DNA of 64,000 nt from CBDFLD01 sp965249005 (lineage in GTDB: Bacteria > Acidobacteriota > UBA6911): positions 1-64,000 of the forward strand of contig CBDFLD010000015.1 of assembly GCA_965249005.1 (NCBI GenBank), read 5' to 3'. The translations under genes were made by a program, and so were the position numbers. Below are positions 26,783 to 35,901 of the stretch, piece by piece (positions within the stretch are counted from its first letter, which is position 1; each line of letters begins with the position of its first letter). Below the pieces are notes generated by a model. The model worked only from the letters and a program-made list of their open reading frames with translations, was not told where the DNA came from and searched no databases.

Positions 26783-28324
26783 CTAACCTGATCCCGTTCC
26801 TTGATGGGGTGACCAATGCACGCCATTCTGCTTTACGGTAACGTCTGGGATCGACACCAGGGTCGGCATCTGCAAAATATTTGAGGCCTCATACTCGTCA
26901 CGAATGGTGGGGTCGAAGGACTCTCGCGCAAAAGCCAATCCAATTCCGAGAGCCAGACCGACAATCACCCCGACGGACGCAATCATCGGCCGATCCGGGC
27001 CGATGGGAAACTCAGGAAGATTGGCGATGTCGATGATTCTGAAGGTGGGGTTTCTATTGTTCACCTCCAGGCTGGCCAACATCCGGGTGTTGAACTTCTG
27101 CTGCTGCAGGTTCCCGTGGCGTTGCCCCAGCGCGTCGTGCTGGCGAGTCAGAGACAGGAGTTCCTGCTCAAGCTGCGGAGCGAGGGTCAGGCGACGTTGG
27201 TAGCTCTGAACCTGTGCAAAGATACTCTCCCTCTCATTCTCCCTCCTCGCAATTTCTTGGTTCAGCTCTTGGATCTCGCCTCTCGCTTCTGCAAGCCGGA
27301 CTTCGTTCAGAATCGAGCTTGCCGCGCTGTTCTCCGTGCTCGCCATCTGGCCGCCAGCCACACTGACCGGAGTCCCGCCAACCGGCATCCGGTTGATTCG
27401 CGCGGCCAGATCTCTGACTTCTCGCGTTAGACGAACGACGTCCGGGTGTTCAGCCGTGTATTTGGCGGCGAGCTGCGCAAGAAGAGCACCGCGCGCCTCG
27501 AGTTCAGCACGGAGTCTCAGAACCTCTTCCCCTACGACCGGCTCGTTGGGCGACCCCGTGGTCAGGGTCGCGGCGGCTCCTGGTAGAGTTTGATACAAGA
27601 GAGCCAAACGTTTTTCCTCTTGCAACTTGCGCTCCAGCAAGGAGCGTTGGTCATGCGATCGTTGCAAGGCGTTTTCGGCTGCCGCGAGTTGTGCATTCAA
27701 CGCGGTCAGAGCGTTGAGGTTTGCGCCCCCTTCTGCAGGCAACTCCCCGAGATGCTTCACCTTGAAGGCGCTGATTTGCTTTTCGATTGCTACCAACTCT
27801 TGCTCGGACTGGCGAACCTGCTCGTCGAGAAACTGATCCGCGAGAGTTGCTTGAGCCTCTCTCATGGAATCATTCATCCGAATGACCTCCTCGGCAAGCC
27901 TCTTGGTCACGTCTCGCGTGAACACGGGATCCGTCGAGCTAAAAGACAACCCAAAGGTGTTGCGTTGCGTGAACTCCACGTTGATTCTCTTGTTGAGCCA
28001 CAGAACGGCACGCTCGATCGAACCTGTCCGACTCACTAACTCGAACTCCTCAGCCAGCCTCTCGAGTATAGTGCGGCTGTTCAGCTGCTCCCGAACCATG
28101 TTGATCTCGTTGTCGATGTTGCTGTTGCGTGCACCCACGAGACTTCCTCTGATACCTGGCGCATCGACTACGATCTTTGTCTCAGATCGATAAATGGCTG
28201 GCAACTGGTAGGCGTAGTAGCCAACCCCGGCGCCAATCACCAAAGTTGTAATGACGAAATACCAAATCTGCCTTCGAAGTATCCTGAGATAATCCTCAAA
28301 GGCCAGGTCACTAAAACTCTTCAT
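26783..28324 (-). CDS. Wzz/GumC-type polysaccharide chain-length determinant
   Basis: An inner-membrane protein of 513 residues with the Wzz fold: a first membrane segment (WYFVITTLVIGAGVGYYAY, ~21-40), a long periplasmic part with coiled-coil stretches at ~150-260 and ~310-410, and a second membrane segment near the end (VGVIVGLALGIGLAFA). ATG at 28324 follows GGAGGAA at the correct distance. It controls polymer length and contacts the kinase encoded downstream and the export protein encoded upstream. It is intact, unlike the genes on both sides. Confidence 0.92.
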   Translation of the reverse strand: MKSFSDLAFEDYLRILRRQIWYFVITTLVIGAGVGYYAYQLPAIYRSETKIVVDAPGIRGSLVGARNSNIDNEINMVREQLNSRTILERLAEEFELVSRTGSIERAVLWLNKRINVEFTQRNTFGLSFSSTDPVFTRDVTKRLAEEVIRMNDSMREAQATLADQFLDEQVRQSEQELVAIEKQISAFKVKHLGELPAEGGANLNALTALNAQLAAAENALQRSHDQRSLLERKLQEEKRLALLYQTLPGAAATLTTGSPNEPVVGEEVLRLRAELEARGALLAQLAAKYTAEHPDVVRLTREVRDLAARINRMPVGGTPVSVAGGQMASTENSAASSILNEVRLAEARGEIQELNQEIARRENERESIFAQVQSYQRRLTLAPQLEQELLSLTRQHDALGQRHGNLQQQKFNTRMLASLEVNNRNPTFRIIDIANLPEFPIGPDRPMIASVGVIVGLALGIGLAFARESFDPTIRDEYEASNILQMPTLVSIPDVTVKQNGVHWSPHQGTGSG

Positions 28325-28348
28325 GTGTGAATTCCTCCGAGACACGAC

Positions 28349-28563
28349 TCATGGGAGACTGGGTGCGGGAGTCACGGCTTCCCGCCGGCCCGTTCTAGGC
28401 CTGGGCCACAGGTAATGCAGCCCTGCATAGACCACGTAACGACTAATTTGAGGCAGATTCTTGAGCACATCACCCCGCTGACCGACGTAACCAGCGTTCG
28501 CGTTGACAACCAAGTTGGGATGCAGAGCAAATTCGAAGCCGGTCCCACCGGACCAAGTCTTAA
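28349..28563 (-). pseudogene. Outer-membrane barrel protein, C-terminal fragment (cut by IS5-type element)
   Basis: After the IS border the minus strand reads KTWSGGTGFEFALHPNLV, then GYVGQRGDVLKNLPQ and YVVYAGLHYLWPRP before a TGA at 28349. These alternating strands are the last barrel strands of the protein that begins at 31089. The fragment has no own start. Joining across one TTAA restores one frame of 467 residues. Confidence 0.88.
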
Positions 28564-29896
28564 CAGGCTGATGAAAAATCCGGTTTTGTGCCGAGATTGT
28601 TTCCAAACATAAACTTCGGGATCGATTGACTCTATTTTGGCAGGGGATATGAGGGTCTGGATTGGCACGGCGCATGCGTTAGGCCGCTCATCAAATGCTC
28701 GGACGAAGTCCACCCTGCTCCAATCACGGCTTTGCCTCCATCAGGTTTCTCATCCGGACAAGGTTGTAGGCAGCCACTCCGAAAGTGAACATCCAGCCGA
28801 CACGGTCCACACCACGATGTCTTGTCTTACGCAACATACCCACAGTTTTCAGCCAACCAAAGATCTCCTCAACCCGCTTGCGTTTTCTCTGACTGACGGC
28901 GTAGCCCGGATGGCGGGTCGTTCTCTCGTCAATGGCGCTCCTACGGTTTTTGTTATTCTGCGCCACGTGTGGAGTCACCTTGCGACGTCGACTCTCTCTG
29001 ATAAATGCTTTCGTGTCGTAGGCCTTGTCTGCACCTACGGTAATTTGATTTCTGCCGGGCAGATCGTCAAGCATATCCAGCGCAGCTTCCCGTTCTGCTG
29101 TTCCCGTTGCCCGCGTGACCCGCACATTCACCGCAAGACCGTTTCGGTTTTCCATCGTGACATGGCCCAGGTAGCACAACTTCGACTGCTGGCCTTTGGC
29201 CTTTTTGTACAGACGGGCATCTGGATCCGTCGTCGACTGATGCGTATCATTCGATCTCTTCTCACCCTTGAAATCCACCGTTGGATTTCCAGAACCATCC
29301 GTCGGCTTGCTGGGGCGGCTACCTTTCTTCTTGAAGCTTTTCTGTCCCGCCCATGCCTCTACCAGGGTCCCATCCACGGTGAAATGCTCGTCCGACAGGA
29401 TGCTCTGAGCACGGGCGTGGCAAAGGACGCGTTCAAAGAAGGCTCTGGCGATGTCTCCCTCCAGAAGTCGGTCCCGATTCTTGCTAAAGACGGTCGCGTC
29501 CCAGATCGGATCGTCCATGCTCAAACCAACGAACCAACGGTACAGAAGATTGTAGTCCAACTGCTCCATGAGCATCCGTTCGCTCCGGACCGAGTACAAG
29601 ACCTGAAGCAACAAGGCTCGGAGCAACTTCTCCGGGGCCACCGAGGGACGGCCGACTCTTGCGTAAAGACCCTCGAATCGAGGAGACAGTTCTTGCAGAA
29701 TGACATCGACCATGGTCCGAATGGATCTCAGCGGGTGATCGTTCGGCACTCGTTTCTCGGCCGAGATGTAGCTGAACATCCCGTCTTGCTTTTCGTCCGG
29801 TCCGCGCATCGGTTTCTCCTCGAAGGAATCATCAATAAGAGGGTTCATATTGAAGATGCACAAAAACCGATTTAGTTGGAGTTTTTCAGCATCCTG
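28564..29896 (-). mobile_element. IS5-family insertion sequence (1333 bp)
   Basis: The ends are imperfect inverted repeats: CAGGCTGATGAAAAA on the left, CAGGATGCTGAAAAA when the right end is inverted, with a further shared CGGTTTTTGTGC-like block a little inside. TTAA flanks both sides (28560-28563 and 29897-29900), a 4-bp duplication at a site preferred by IS5 relatives. It carries one transposase gene and splits the outer-membrane barrel gene in the same orientation. Confidence 0.92.
28724..29848 (-). CDS. IS5-family DDE transposase
   Basis: A 374-residue transposase with the N-terminal IS5 domain (SVRSERMLMEQLDYNLLYRW) and the DDE catalytic set: Asp in HFTVDGTLVEAWA, Asp in VGADKAYDTK, Glu in KRVEEIFGWLKT. 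The frame is intact, so the element may still be active. ATG at 29848 (MNPLIDDSFEEKPMRG) is chosen over an upstream TTG that would start inside the terminal repeat. Confidence 0.92.
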   Translation of the reverse strand: MNPLIDDSFEEKPMRGPDEKQDGMFSYISAEKRVPNDHPLRSIRTMVDVILQELSPRFEGLYARVGRPSVAPEKLLRALLLQVLYSVRSERMLMEQLDYNLLYRWFVGLSMDDPIWDATVFSKNRDRLLEGDIARAFFERVLCHARAQSILSDEHFTVDGTLVEAWAGQKSFKKKGSRPSKPTDGSGNPTVDFKGEKRSNDTHQSTTDPDARLYKKAKGQQSKLCYLGHVTMENRNGLAVNVRVTRATGTAEREAALDMLDDLPGRNQITVGADKAYDTKAFIRESRRRKVTPHVAQNNKNRRSAIDERTTRHPGYAVSQRKRKRVEEIFGWLKTVGMLRKTRHRGVDRVGWMFTFGVAAYNLVRMRNLMEAKP

Positions 29897-31089
29897 TTAA
29901 GCTCTCGCGACTCGAACAAGGCGCGGCCCTGCTCGAAAGCAGATACGAGCTGAAAGTTCAAACGTCGCGAGAGTCGTTGAACAAGGTACGCCGTCACCAA
30001 ATTGGTTCTCAGCGTGCTCCGCGTGCCGTCCACCGGCCGGAACCCACGCTGATATTCAAAGACGAGATTTGTCGACGGCGATTTGCGCATCACACCGGCT
30101 CTGACGGTGGCATTCGAGCGCACGTCCGAATTCTGCTCCGCGAAGTCCATGCCCCCAGCTGCAAAAATCGTCCATGTGGGACTAAAGGGGATCATGTAGT
30201 CGAGGCCCAGCAATTCCAATCGATGCAGCCGACTCCGTCCCACTTCATCATCATTGTAGTGATCGAACGCAATGCGGTAATTGTTCCTCAAGGTTACCCA
30301 TTCGCTGATCGAGTATCGGTAATCGATTCGGATCCTCGATTCGTTCTTGGTCGTCCGATCCGGCTGGTCCGTATAATCCATATAGCGATGGTCGAACGCC
30401 AGTCCGATACCCGACTGGCGGGTTAACCGGTAATTCATCCCCGCATTGAACCCATTCCGGAGCACCGGTTCGCGACTGAATATGATGTTGTTGGCGAAGG
30501 TTCGGTTCCTCAATCTGCGCACACTGCGCACAATCGGGGAGTTCGTACCTGTCAGATTGTCATTCGGCAGCCGGGAGATGTCATTGCCAATTGAGAATCC
30601 GAGCCGTCGGGACTGACGGTAACGGTAAAACACAACCGCCTCATGCTCGAGGTCATCAAGAGTCGTTGCGTTTTGGTACAGCCGGTATCCGGCCCTGTAG
30701 TCCATGTGAAACTCAGACCTGGGCGTGAGAGCGTTCTTGAACACTCGCGCTTCCATCAGCGTAAAGATGTCCGACGGGGACCCATCTTCCAAGACACTGC
30801 TGTCGTAGATTCCAGAAGTTCCAACTGAGAAGCCGCCCTTCCTTCTCAAGTCCCCCGAGACGCTTTCGGAGAATGTCACCATTGCGGTAGCCACGTCTGG
30901 GGTGGCTTGATAGTAAGGATCGATGTAGGAATCGATGTTTTCGACGTTTCCTTCCCGCGATGTGCTTTCTGCGGCTGCGGCTTCCTGTCGGTCTTTCTCC
31001 CGGACTTGATCACGGGAGTCTCCAAACGCAAGAGCCGAAAATACGAACATGACCAAAACGGCAATCTCGCTACTGACGATCGTTTTCAT
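29872..31089 (-). pseudogene. Outer-membrane barrel protein of the EPS locus, N-terminal fragment
   Basis: The protein starts with a signal peptide (SEIAVLVMFVFSALAFG) and continues with repeated aromatic amphipathic strands, such as FHMDYRAGYRLYQNAT, RNNYRIAFDHYND and PTWTIFAAGGMDFA, typical of a large beta-barrel. Proteins of this kind occur next to Wza- and Wzz-like genes and may form or assist the EPS outer-membrane pore; the exact role is unknown. The frame ends inside the IS5-type element after SRELNRMLKNSN. The missing 70 residues are at 28349-28563. Confidence 0.87.
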
Positions 31090-31129
31090 ACCGAATAGCC
31101 CATTCCTAGAGAGGAGTTTGCGAAAAAGC

Positions 31130-31735
31130 TTACGGCACGATCACTACGTCGCCGTTTTCCAGGGTGATATTGTGATGTTGGTCTTTCCCGTCAATGAATC
31201 ACTTATAGTTGAATCTGAACTGTTGGGTCTGCGTGCTGCCCTTTCGAACGATGCGGACCTTCTTCTGATTGGCAAACTCTCTAAAGCCGCCCGCCCTAGC
31301 CAGCAGCTCTACGACTGTTATGGGAGATCCCAACGGATAGGCGCCGGGCCTGGAGACGTGCCCAATTACGGAAACGATTTGACTGTTTATTTCGCTGACG
31401 ACCACCGTTACGGTGGGAGCCGTGACGTACTTCTTCAGTTTCTCGGTAATCACGTCCTTGAGGTTTTTGCTGGTTAGCCCGCTGGCATCGAGTTCATCGA
31501 TCAGGGGCATCGTGATCTTGCCGTCGGGACGCACCACGACCTGGACCGACAATTCCGGCTCACGCCAAACGTTAATCAAGAGGACGTCTTGCAATCCGAT
31601 GACGTAATCTTCCCCGGCCTCCCCCGCTTGGGTCTGTGTTATATCCGATCCAGCAGTCGGCGTCACAGTGGTTTCATTCTGTGCCGTCGCAGCAGGGATG
31701 AGAAATAGAAACAAAGTGAGTGAAAGCTTGCGCAC
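31130..31735 (-). pseudogene. Wza/GumB-like EPS export protein with in-frame stop
   Basis: Proteins of this family form the outer-membrane export pore for polysaccharide. GTG at 31735 has AAGGAG seven bases upstream and begins a signal peptide (RKLSLTLFLFLIPAATAQ). A poly-export domain (YVIGLQDVLLINVWREPELS) and an SLBB domain (VIGHVSRPGAYPLGSPITVVELL) follow. After QQFRFNYK a TGA at 31199-31201 interrupts the frame, yet the same frame continues with FIDGKDQHHNITLENGD and VVIVP to a TAA at 31130, exactly the usual C-terminus. A single C-to-T change in CGA (Arg) would explain it. The truncated product would have 178 residues and lack its last strands. Confidence 0.88.
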
Positions 31736-31946
31736 GGTTCTCTCCTTGATAGGTTGCGTACCGGGCATGAAAAGACTTTGCCCACGGACACTCATCGTCA
31801 CAAAACAACAATCCCTTATCAGGAATCTTCAATGATTCTGAGTAGATAGTCCGTAGGTAGCAGAGCTGGCGTGTCGGGGCAGCTACTTGCGCCGTAGACG
31901 GGGCTTTATAGAACGTAGGAGGATCTAATCGTGGGGGAGATGTTAC

Positions 31947-31976
31947 AATTTACCACCAGTCCGTCCGTTAAGTCAA
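31947..31976 (-). promoter_or_regulatory. Candidate promoter of the EPS operon
   Basis: On the minus strand TTGACT (31976-31971) and TAAATT (31952-31947) are 18 bases apart; the boxes score five and four of six. Transcription would start near 31940, leaving about 200 bases of leader before the export gene. Confidence 0.45.
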
Positions 31977-32299
31977 CTGAAATATACGGACCATGCCCCC
32001 CTGCCTTCAACAGATGTCTCCAAGTACTGCAGGCGCGAGCCAGCACCGCAAGTTGAAGAAGGTGAGATCAAATCGAATATGAGGATTGCAACATCTATTA
32101 GACAGACGCAGCAAGCATTCGCATCGGGCTGATTCAACCGGAATATCCGATTCGAGGGTGTGGAATATGGGCGATCTCACCCGCTCGAGGCACTCCCGGA
32201 ATAATAGGTCATCATCCAGCCTCCGAGAGACCAGCCTGCATCACATCAAATCCTTAATGATCCTTCGTTTCCGTGCGATAAGAAACGTAATTTGAGTGA

Positions 32300-32418
32300 G
32301 AAATAGGTTCGTAACCTGTTATTCCCAAAGTACTACATCCTCCCACTGGTTGGGAGTTGTATGTGCTCCACAAGAAAAGCGAGTGGAAAACCGGTGAGTA
32401 CGGACCATAACCTATTTC
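32300..32418. repeat. 119-bp inverted-repeat structure with central hairpin
   Basis: GAAATAGGTT at 32300-32309 is repeated in inverted form as AACCTATTTC at 32409-32418. Between them CTCCCA-loop-TGGGAG (32340-32356) forms a small hairpin. No open frame fits. It could be a miniature element remnant or a structured leader; a CTAG- or TTAA-type duplication is not seen at its ends. Confidence 0.4.
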
Positions 32419-32636
32419 TTTCAAATCAGTTATAGGCCTATTGGCGATGTAACTGAGGAAGCGGAGCTGCGGGAATTTTGGGTGTTAGCCCGCGGGTGAT
32501 TCAACAGTCCGAGATAGCGCTGACACCTCAGTTCAGTTGCGCGTTATTGTCAAACAGCGCCATTGCCAATACCGGTATAAAGACGCCGTGTTTGCGGCGA
32601 AGAACCCACACCACTTGACCAGCAAGTCCTTGCCTG

Positions 32637-32999
32637 TTAGCGATCGCGTGAAACCGCAGTTTTCTGAACGGGCGCCGGTAGAGAGGTTTTCAGGCGCAGT
32701 TTGATTCGAAGATACCTCACGTAGTCTGCCGAGATAGGATTCTGAAGTAATTCCTCAATGACCGGGAGAAAGTAATACAGGGACCGGATAGGCGATAGCC
32801 TGCGTGCCTGTGGATCACGGAGTAACCGACGAGCGGAAGTCAGGAGTAAGCTCGATTCTATGACCGAAAGCGGAACCCGACGATCATAGAGCTGATAAGC
32901 AAGTTGATAGTCTTGCCGACGAGGCCGTTGTGGAGTCTCAGGCAGCTGGGCGTAGAGATCAACAACAATCTTTACGTATTGAATGCGATTGGACGGCAC
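32637..32999 (-). CDS. Small accessory protein of the IS21-family element
   Basis: A 120-residue basic protein just after istB, starting six bases past its stop. It looks helical (DYQLAYQLYDRR, SVIESSLLLTSARRLL, LYYFLPVIEELL) and ends KTAVSRDR with the TAA inside the terminal repeat of the element. It is therefore part of the element. I recall similar proteins beside IS21 genes in related bacteria, but know no function; DNA binding or targeting is only a guess. Confidence 0.72.
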   Translation of the reverse strand: MPSNRIQYVKIVVDLYAQLPETPQRPRRQDYQLAYQLYDRRVPLSVIESSLLLTSARRLLRDPQARRLSPIRSLYYFLPVIEELLQNPISADYVRYLRIKLRLKTSLPAPVQKTAVSRDR

Positions 33000-33004
33000 G
33001 GGTT

Positions 33005-33778
33005 CTAACGTTTCTTTTTCCTCCGCGCGGAGGCTTCCTGCTCGCTCTCTCGAATCCGATAGCTACGTCCTTCAATGACGGTCACATCGGCATGGTGAGT
33101 GAGACGATCCAAGAGCGTGGCAATGCAAGCGGCATTGGGAAAGACCTCGTTCCATTCTCGAAAGGCTCTATTTGTACTTATAACGATGGATCGATGCTCA
33201 TAGCGCCGGTTGACGACTTCGTACAGCAGATCCGCGGCATGGTTGTCATAGGAGAGATACCCGACTTCGTCTACGCACAGAAGGTGAGGGCGGGCGTAGG
33301 ATTGGAACTTTCTTCTTCGGAGTTCCGGGGAATCACATTGGAGATCTTCGATCAGGTCGGCAGCCGTACGAAACAGGACGGAATAGCCGGCCAGCACAGC
33401 AGCGTGGGCAATGTTTTTGGTAATCATGGTCTTGCCCAGACCGTTGGCACCGAGTAGGACAAAGTTGCGACCATCCGGGATGAAATCCAGAGTGAGGGCG
33501 CGTTCGATGACCTGGCGATCGATTTTCTTTGGCCAATTCCAATCGAAATCCGCCAGCGGTTTGAAGCGGCCGATGCGGGAGCGTTTCAGGCGGCGCTCGA
33601 GACTGCGGCGGCCACGCTCTCGAGCTTCGGCCTGCAACAGCTCCTCGAGCATTACACGAGGACTCCAACGACCCTTGGTAGCCCGGGCGATGAAGTCTTC
33701 CAGGGATTCAGAAGTGGCATTCAGACCGATGCCGGCGAGTTGGGTGGCAAGGTTATTCGTCACGGTCGGAGAGGTCAT
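33005..33778 (-). CDS. istB: IS21 helper ATPase
   Basis: The AAA+ ATPase assists IstA in transposition. The 257 residues include the N-terminal helical domain (RARERGRRSLERRL-like), Walker A LLGANGLGKT, Walker B LLCVDEVGYLSYD and the sensor region IVISTNRAFREWNEVFPN. ATG at 33778 overlaps the istA end by 26 bases, the usual istAB arrangement. The frame is complete. Confidence 0.94.
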   Translation of the reverse strand: MTSPTVTNNLATQLAGIGLNATSESLEDFIARATKGRWSPRVMLEELLQAEARERGRRSLERRLKRSRIGRFKPLADFDWNWPKKIDRQVIERALTLDFIPDGRNFVLLGANGLGKTMITKNIAHAAVLAGYSVLFRTAADLIEDLQCDSPELRRRKFQSYARPHLLCVDEVGYLSYDNHAADLLYEVVNRRYEHRSIVISTNRAFREWNEVFPNAACIATLLDRLTHHADVTVIEGRSYRIRESEQEASARRKKKR

Positions 33779-35237
33779 CGTAGGCCTCCAAGTTGTGGGG
33801 TTGGACGTTGAGGTTGGCAAGATCGGGACGACGAGTCAGATCGACAGGTAGTAGATGACGACGCTGTTGGGAGCGGCGATGTTTCTGTAGAATGAAGGCA
33901 ACCGAAGAAGCCCGAGGCGTCTGCCGCTGGAGTGCTTCCCGAACGGCGACTTGTAGTTCCGTGGCTCCATAATCCTCCAAGAGCTGAGATAGCTGAGTGG
34001 TTTGCCCGCCGCCGGACTCTCCCCGCTGGAAGGCAGCCGCGATCAAGGCTTCGCTTTCAGGTACCGATTGAGCAAGACGGCCTCCAGGAGTAGCGCCGAT
34101 GGCTTTGCGCTTCTCTTGTAGCAGTGCTTCTTGATGCGCCGGATCCAGGACGGCGTCATGGCGGTTGTAGGAGCGGCGGTGTCGGGCGATTTCGGTTGCG
34201 CCATCGAGAATGCGTACAGTGTCCTGTGATGCTGCCAGAGTGAGTGCTCGACCCACGGCCGTGTGTGGAATCGAGTAGTCGTTGAGATCAAAACGGATAT
34301 AGATGGTCTTGCGCGATCGAACCGGTACCACCAGATCGGTATCGAAGGAATGCACCGGCAGTGGAAGCAATCGAGGTTTTTCCTCTTCTTCGAAGATTTG
34401 CTCAACGGTGCGGGACTGGTCTCCGGGCCAGGGACGTCGATGAGCGATTTCGTCGCGCCACAGAAGCGCTTGACGGTTGAAGTCCTCCAGGGTGGTGAAG
34501 CGGCGTGCGGCAAAGAAAGAGTGTCGGATGTACTGGATGGTTCTTTCGACACGCCCTTTCTGATTGCCACGGGCCACTTGGCACGGGCGAGTGGCAAAAT
34601 GATAGTGAGCACAAAGCTCAATCAGCCGAGGATGAAAGTGCACGGCATCGCCGTGGCGTTCCAGCACGGCCGACTTCAGATTGTCGCTTAATATGACACG
34701 AGGGCAGCCCGACCATGAGTCGAAGGCCCGGACGTGACCGCGCAAGAAGTTCTCCAGGGTTTGATCGAAGAAGAACTCCAGATATAGGGCTCGGGAATAA
34801 GAAAGTGTAAGAACGAAGCAGGACAACCGACGACGGGCACGGCCGATTGCAACGGCTCCAAAATGTGCCCAATCGACTTGGCCCTGCTCGCCAGGAAATG
34901 TTCGCAGCCGTAAGAAGGCTTCTCGGTGAACAGGGCGGAGACGGGCGACGACTCTCCGGAGTATCACGACACTGCCGGTATAGCCTCGATCCCGAATCAT
35001 CTCATAGATACGAGTCGTTCGTAGGCGCGGATACTTCTCCAAAGTCTCCTTGATAAAGTCGATGTAGGGATCCGTGAGACTGGGACGAAGGATCTTGGCT
35101 CGATTGAATCGATCGGTTTGCAGGGCGGTTCGTACCGTATCCCGGTGAAGTCCCAGTTCTTGCGCGATGGTTCCAATCTTCCAATGCTCGGCATAGAACA
35201 AGCGACGGATGTGTGCCACGGTCTCGGCTGCAATCAT
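33753..35237 (-). CDS. istA: IS21 transposase
   Basis: A 494-residue DDE transposase. The N-terminal helix-turn-helix (WKIGTIAQELGLHRDTVRTAL) is followed by the catalytic domain with Asp in GEQGQVDWAHFG, Asp in VILSDNLKSAV and Glu in KGRVERTIQYIRHSFF, then a beta-barrel-like region (KTIYIRFDLNDYSIPH). It starts three bases after the stop of the cysteine-rich gene. All catalytic residues are intact. Confidence 0.95.
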   Translation of the reverse strand: MIAAETVAHIRRLFYAEHWKIGTIAQELGLHRDTVRTALQTDRFNRAKILRPSLTDPYIDFIKETLEKYPRLRTTRIYEMIRDRGYTGSVVILRRVVARLRPVHREAFLRLRTFPGEQGQVDWAHFGAVAIGRARRRLSCFVLTLSYSRALYLEFFFDQTLENFLRGHVRAFDSWSGCPRVILSDNLKSAVLERHGDAVHFHPRLIELCAHYHFATRPCQVARGNQKGRVERTIQYIRHSFFAARRFTTLEDFNRQALLWRDEIAHRRPWPGDQSRTVEQIFEEEEKPRLLPLPVHSFDTDLVVPVRSRKTIYIRFDLNDYSIPHTAVGRALTLAASQDTVRILDGATEIARHRRSYNRHDAVLDPAHQEALLQEKRKAIGATPGGRLAQSVPESEALIAAAFQRGESGGGQTTQLSQLLEDYGATELQVAVREALQRQTPRASSVAFILQKHRRSQQRRHLLPVDLTRRPDLANLNVQPHNLEAYDDLSDRDE

Positions 35238-35240
35238 GTT

Positions 35241-35663
35241 TCATCTCCATCCATGAAACACATCGATGAGCTGGCCCGCTCGACCGCAAACCATGCAGGT
35301 GATAGGGCCGGAAATCGTAGATGTGGTGTGTGTTTGAACTTTCTCATCACGTTGTACTTGCGCTTCGCGCGCAGCGATCCTGCCAGAACGAAGCTCGCTT
35401 CGGCTACCTGGATCCGTCACGCGGGCCATGGCTCGTCGACGCCGGTACGCTCGCTGACGGTCTCTGTGATCCAATCTTCCTTCGGGGCTTTGTTGATGCA
35501 GGCGATTGGCCTTGCGACGTTGCTTCCGGCGCGCTTTGCTACGACAGCGACAACTGCAGTACTGCTGTCCACGGTCACAGCAGCGACAGATCCAGAAAAG
35601 CGCCCCGCAGCCGTCAGCTCGGCAAAACCCTTGACGAAAGGTAACTTCGGAGGTGACCGTCAT
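35241..35663 (-). CDS. Cysteine-rich accessory protein of the IS21-family element
   Basis: A 140-residue protein whose first 40 residues carry eight cysteines (FCRADGCGALFWICRCCDRG, then YCSCRCR), likely a zinc-binding domain. A strongly basic stretch follows (KARRKQRRKANRLHQQ) and a final CMVCGRAG. ATG at 35663 has GGGAA-type bases upstream. The gene is inside the IS21 ends and directly precedes istA, so it should be co-transcribed with the transposase. A DNA- or RNA-binding role is plausible from the basic and zinc-binding composition; no function is known to me. Confidence 0.75.
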   Translation of the reverse strand: MTVTSEVTFRQGFCRADGCGALFWICRCCDRGQQYCSCRCRSKARRKQRRKANRLHQQSPEGRLDHRDRQRAYRRRRAMARVTDPGSRSELRSGRIAAREAQVQRDEKVQTHTTSTISGPITCMVCGRAGQLIDVFHGWR

Positions 35664-35901
35664 CCCATTCCCAGGGGTGGGAACTGGACAACGGCCACAA
35701 ATCATGGCAGGCTACGAACATCTGATGGTTTGGTAGCTCTTCCAAAGAGAGCCGCCAACGGACCCCGATTGTTAATGGCGGTCGGGGTCCTCTTCCACAC
35801 CCGAAAACAGCATAACCTATTGAGAAAAACTTGAGGAGGCGCCTACGGCGCCGATGATGTTGAGGCTTGTTATCTCGGCGTTTGTTCAGAAAAGTGCGGT
35901 T

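Larger units (their letters stand above)
31736..32634. other. Gene-free stretch between the EPS operon and the IS21 element
   Basis: Contains the candidate EPS promoter (31947-31976) and a 119-bp inverted-repeat structure (32300-32418). On the minus strand 32530-32634 a short open stretch (QGLAGQVVWVLRRKHG) runs into the IS border but matches nothing I know. The missing C-terminal half of the family 9 glycosyltransferase is not here. GC content is visibly lower than in the genes. Confidence 0.5.

Noticed and set aside
31199..31201. Selenocysteine reading of the TGA in the export gene
   Set aside because: The family has no Sec at this position, and no sel genes or clear SECIS hairpin are seen; a nonsense mutation is simpler.
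32406..35821. CATAACCTATT at 32406 and 35811 as the ends of the IS21 element
   Set aside because: The two copies are in the same orientation. The long TGTTA...GATCGC...TTTTCTGAAC inverted repeat at 32635 and 35918 fits IS21 ends much better.
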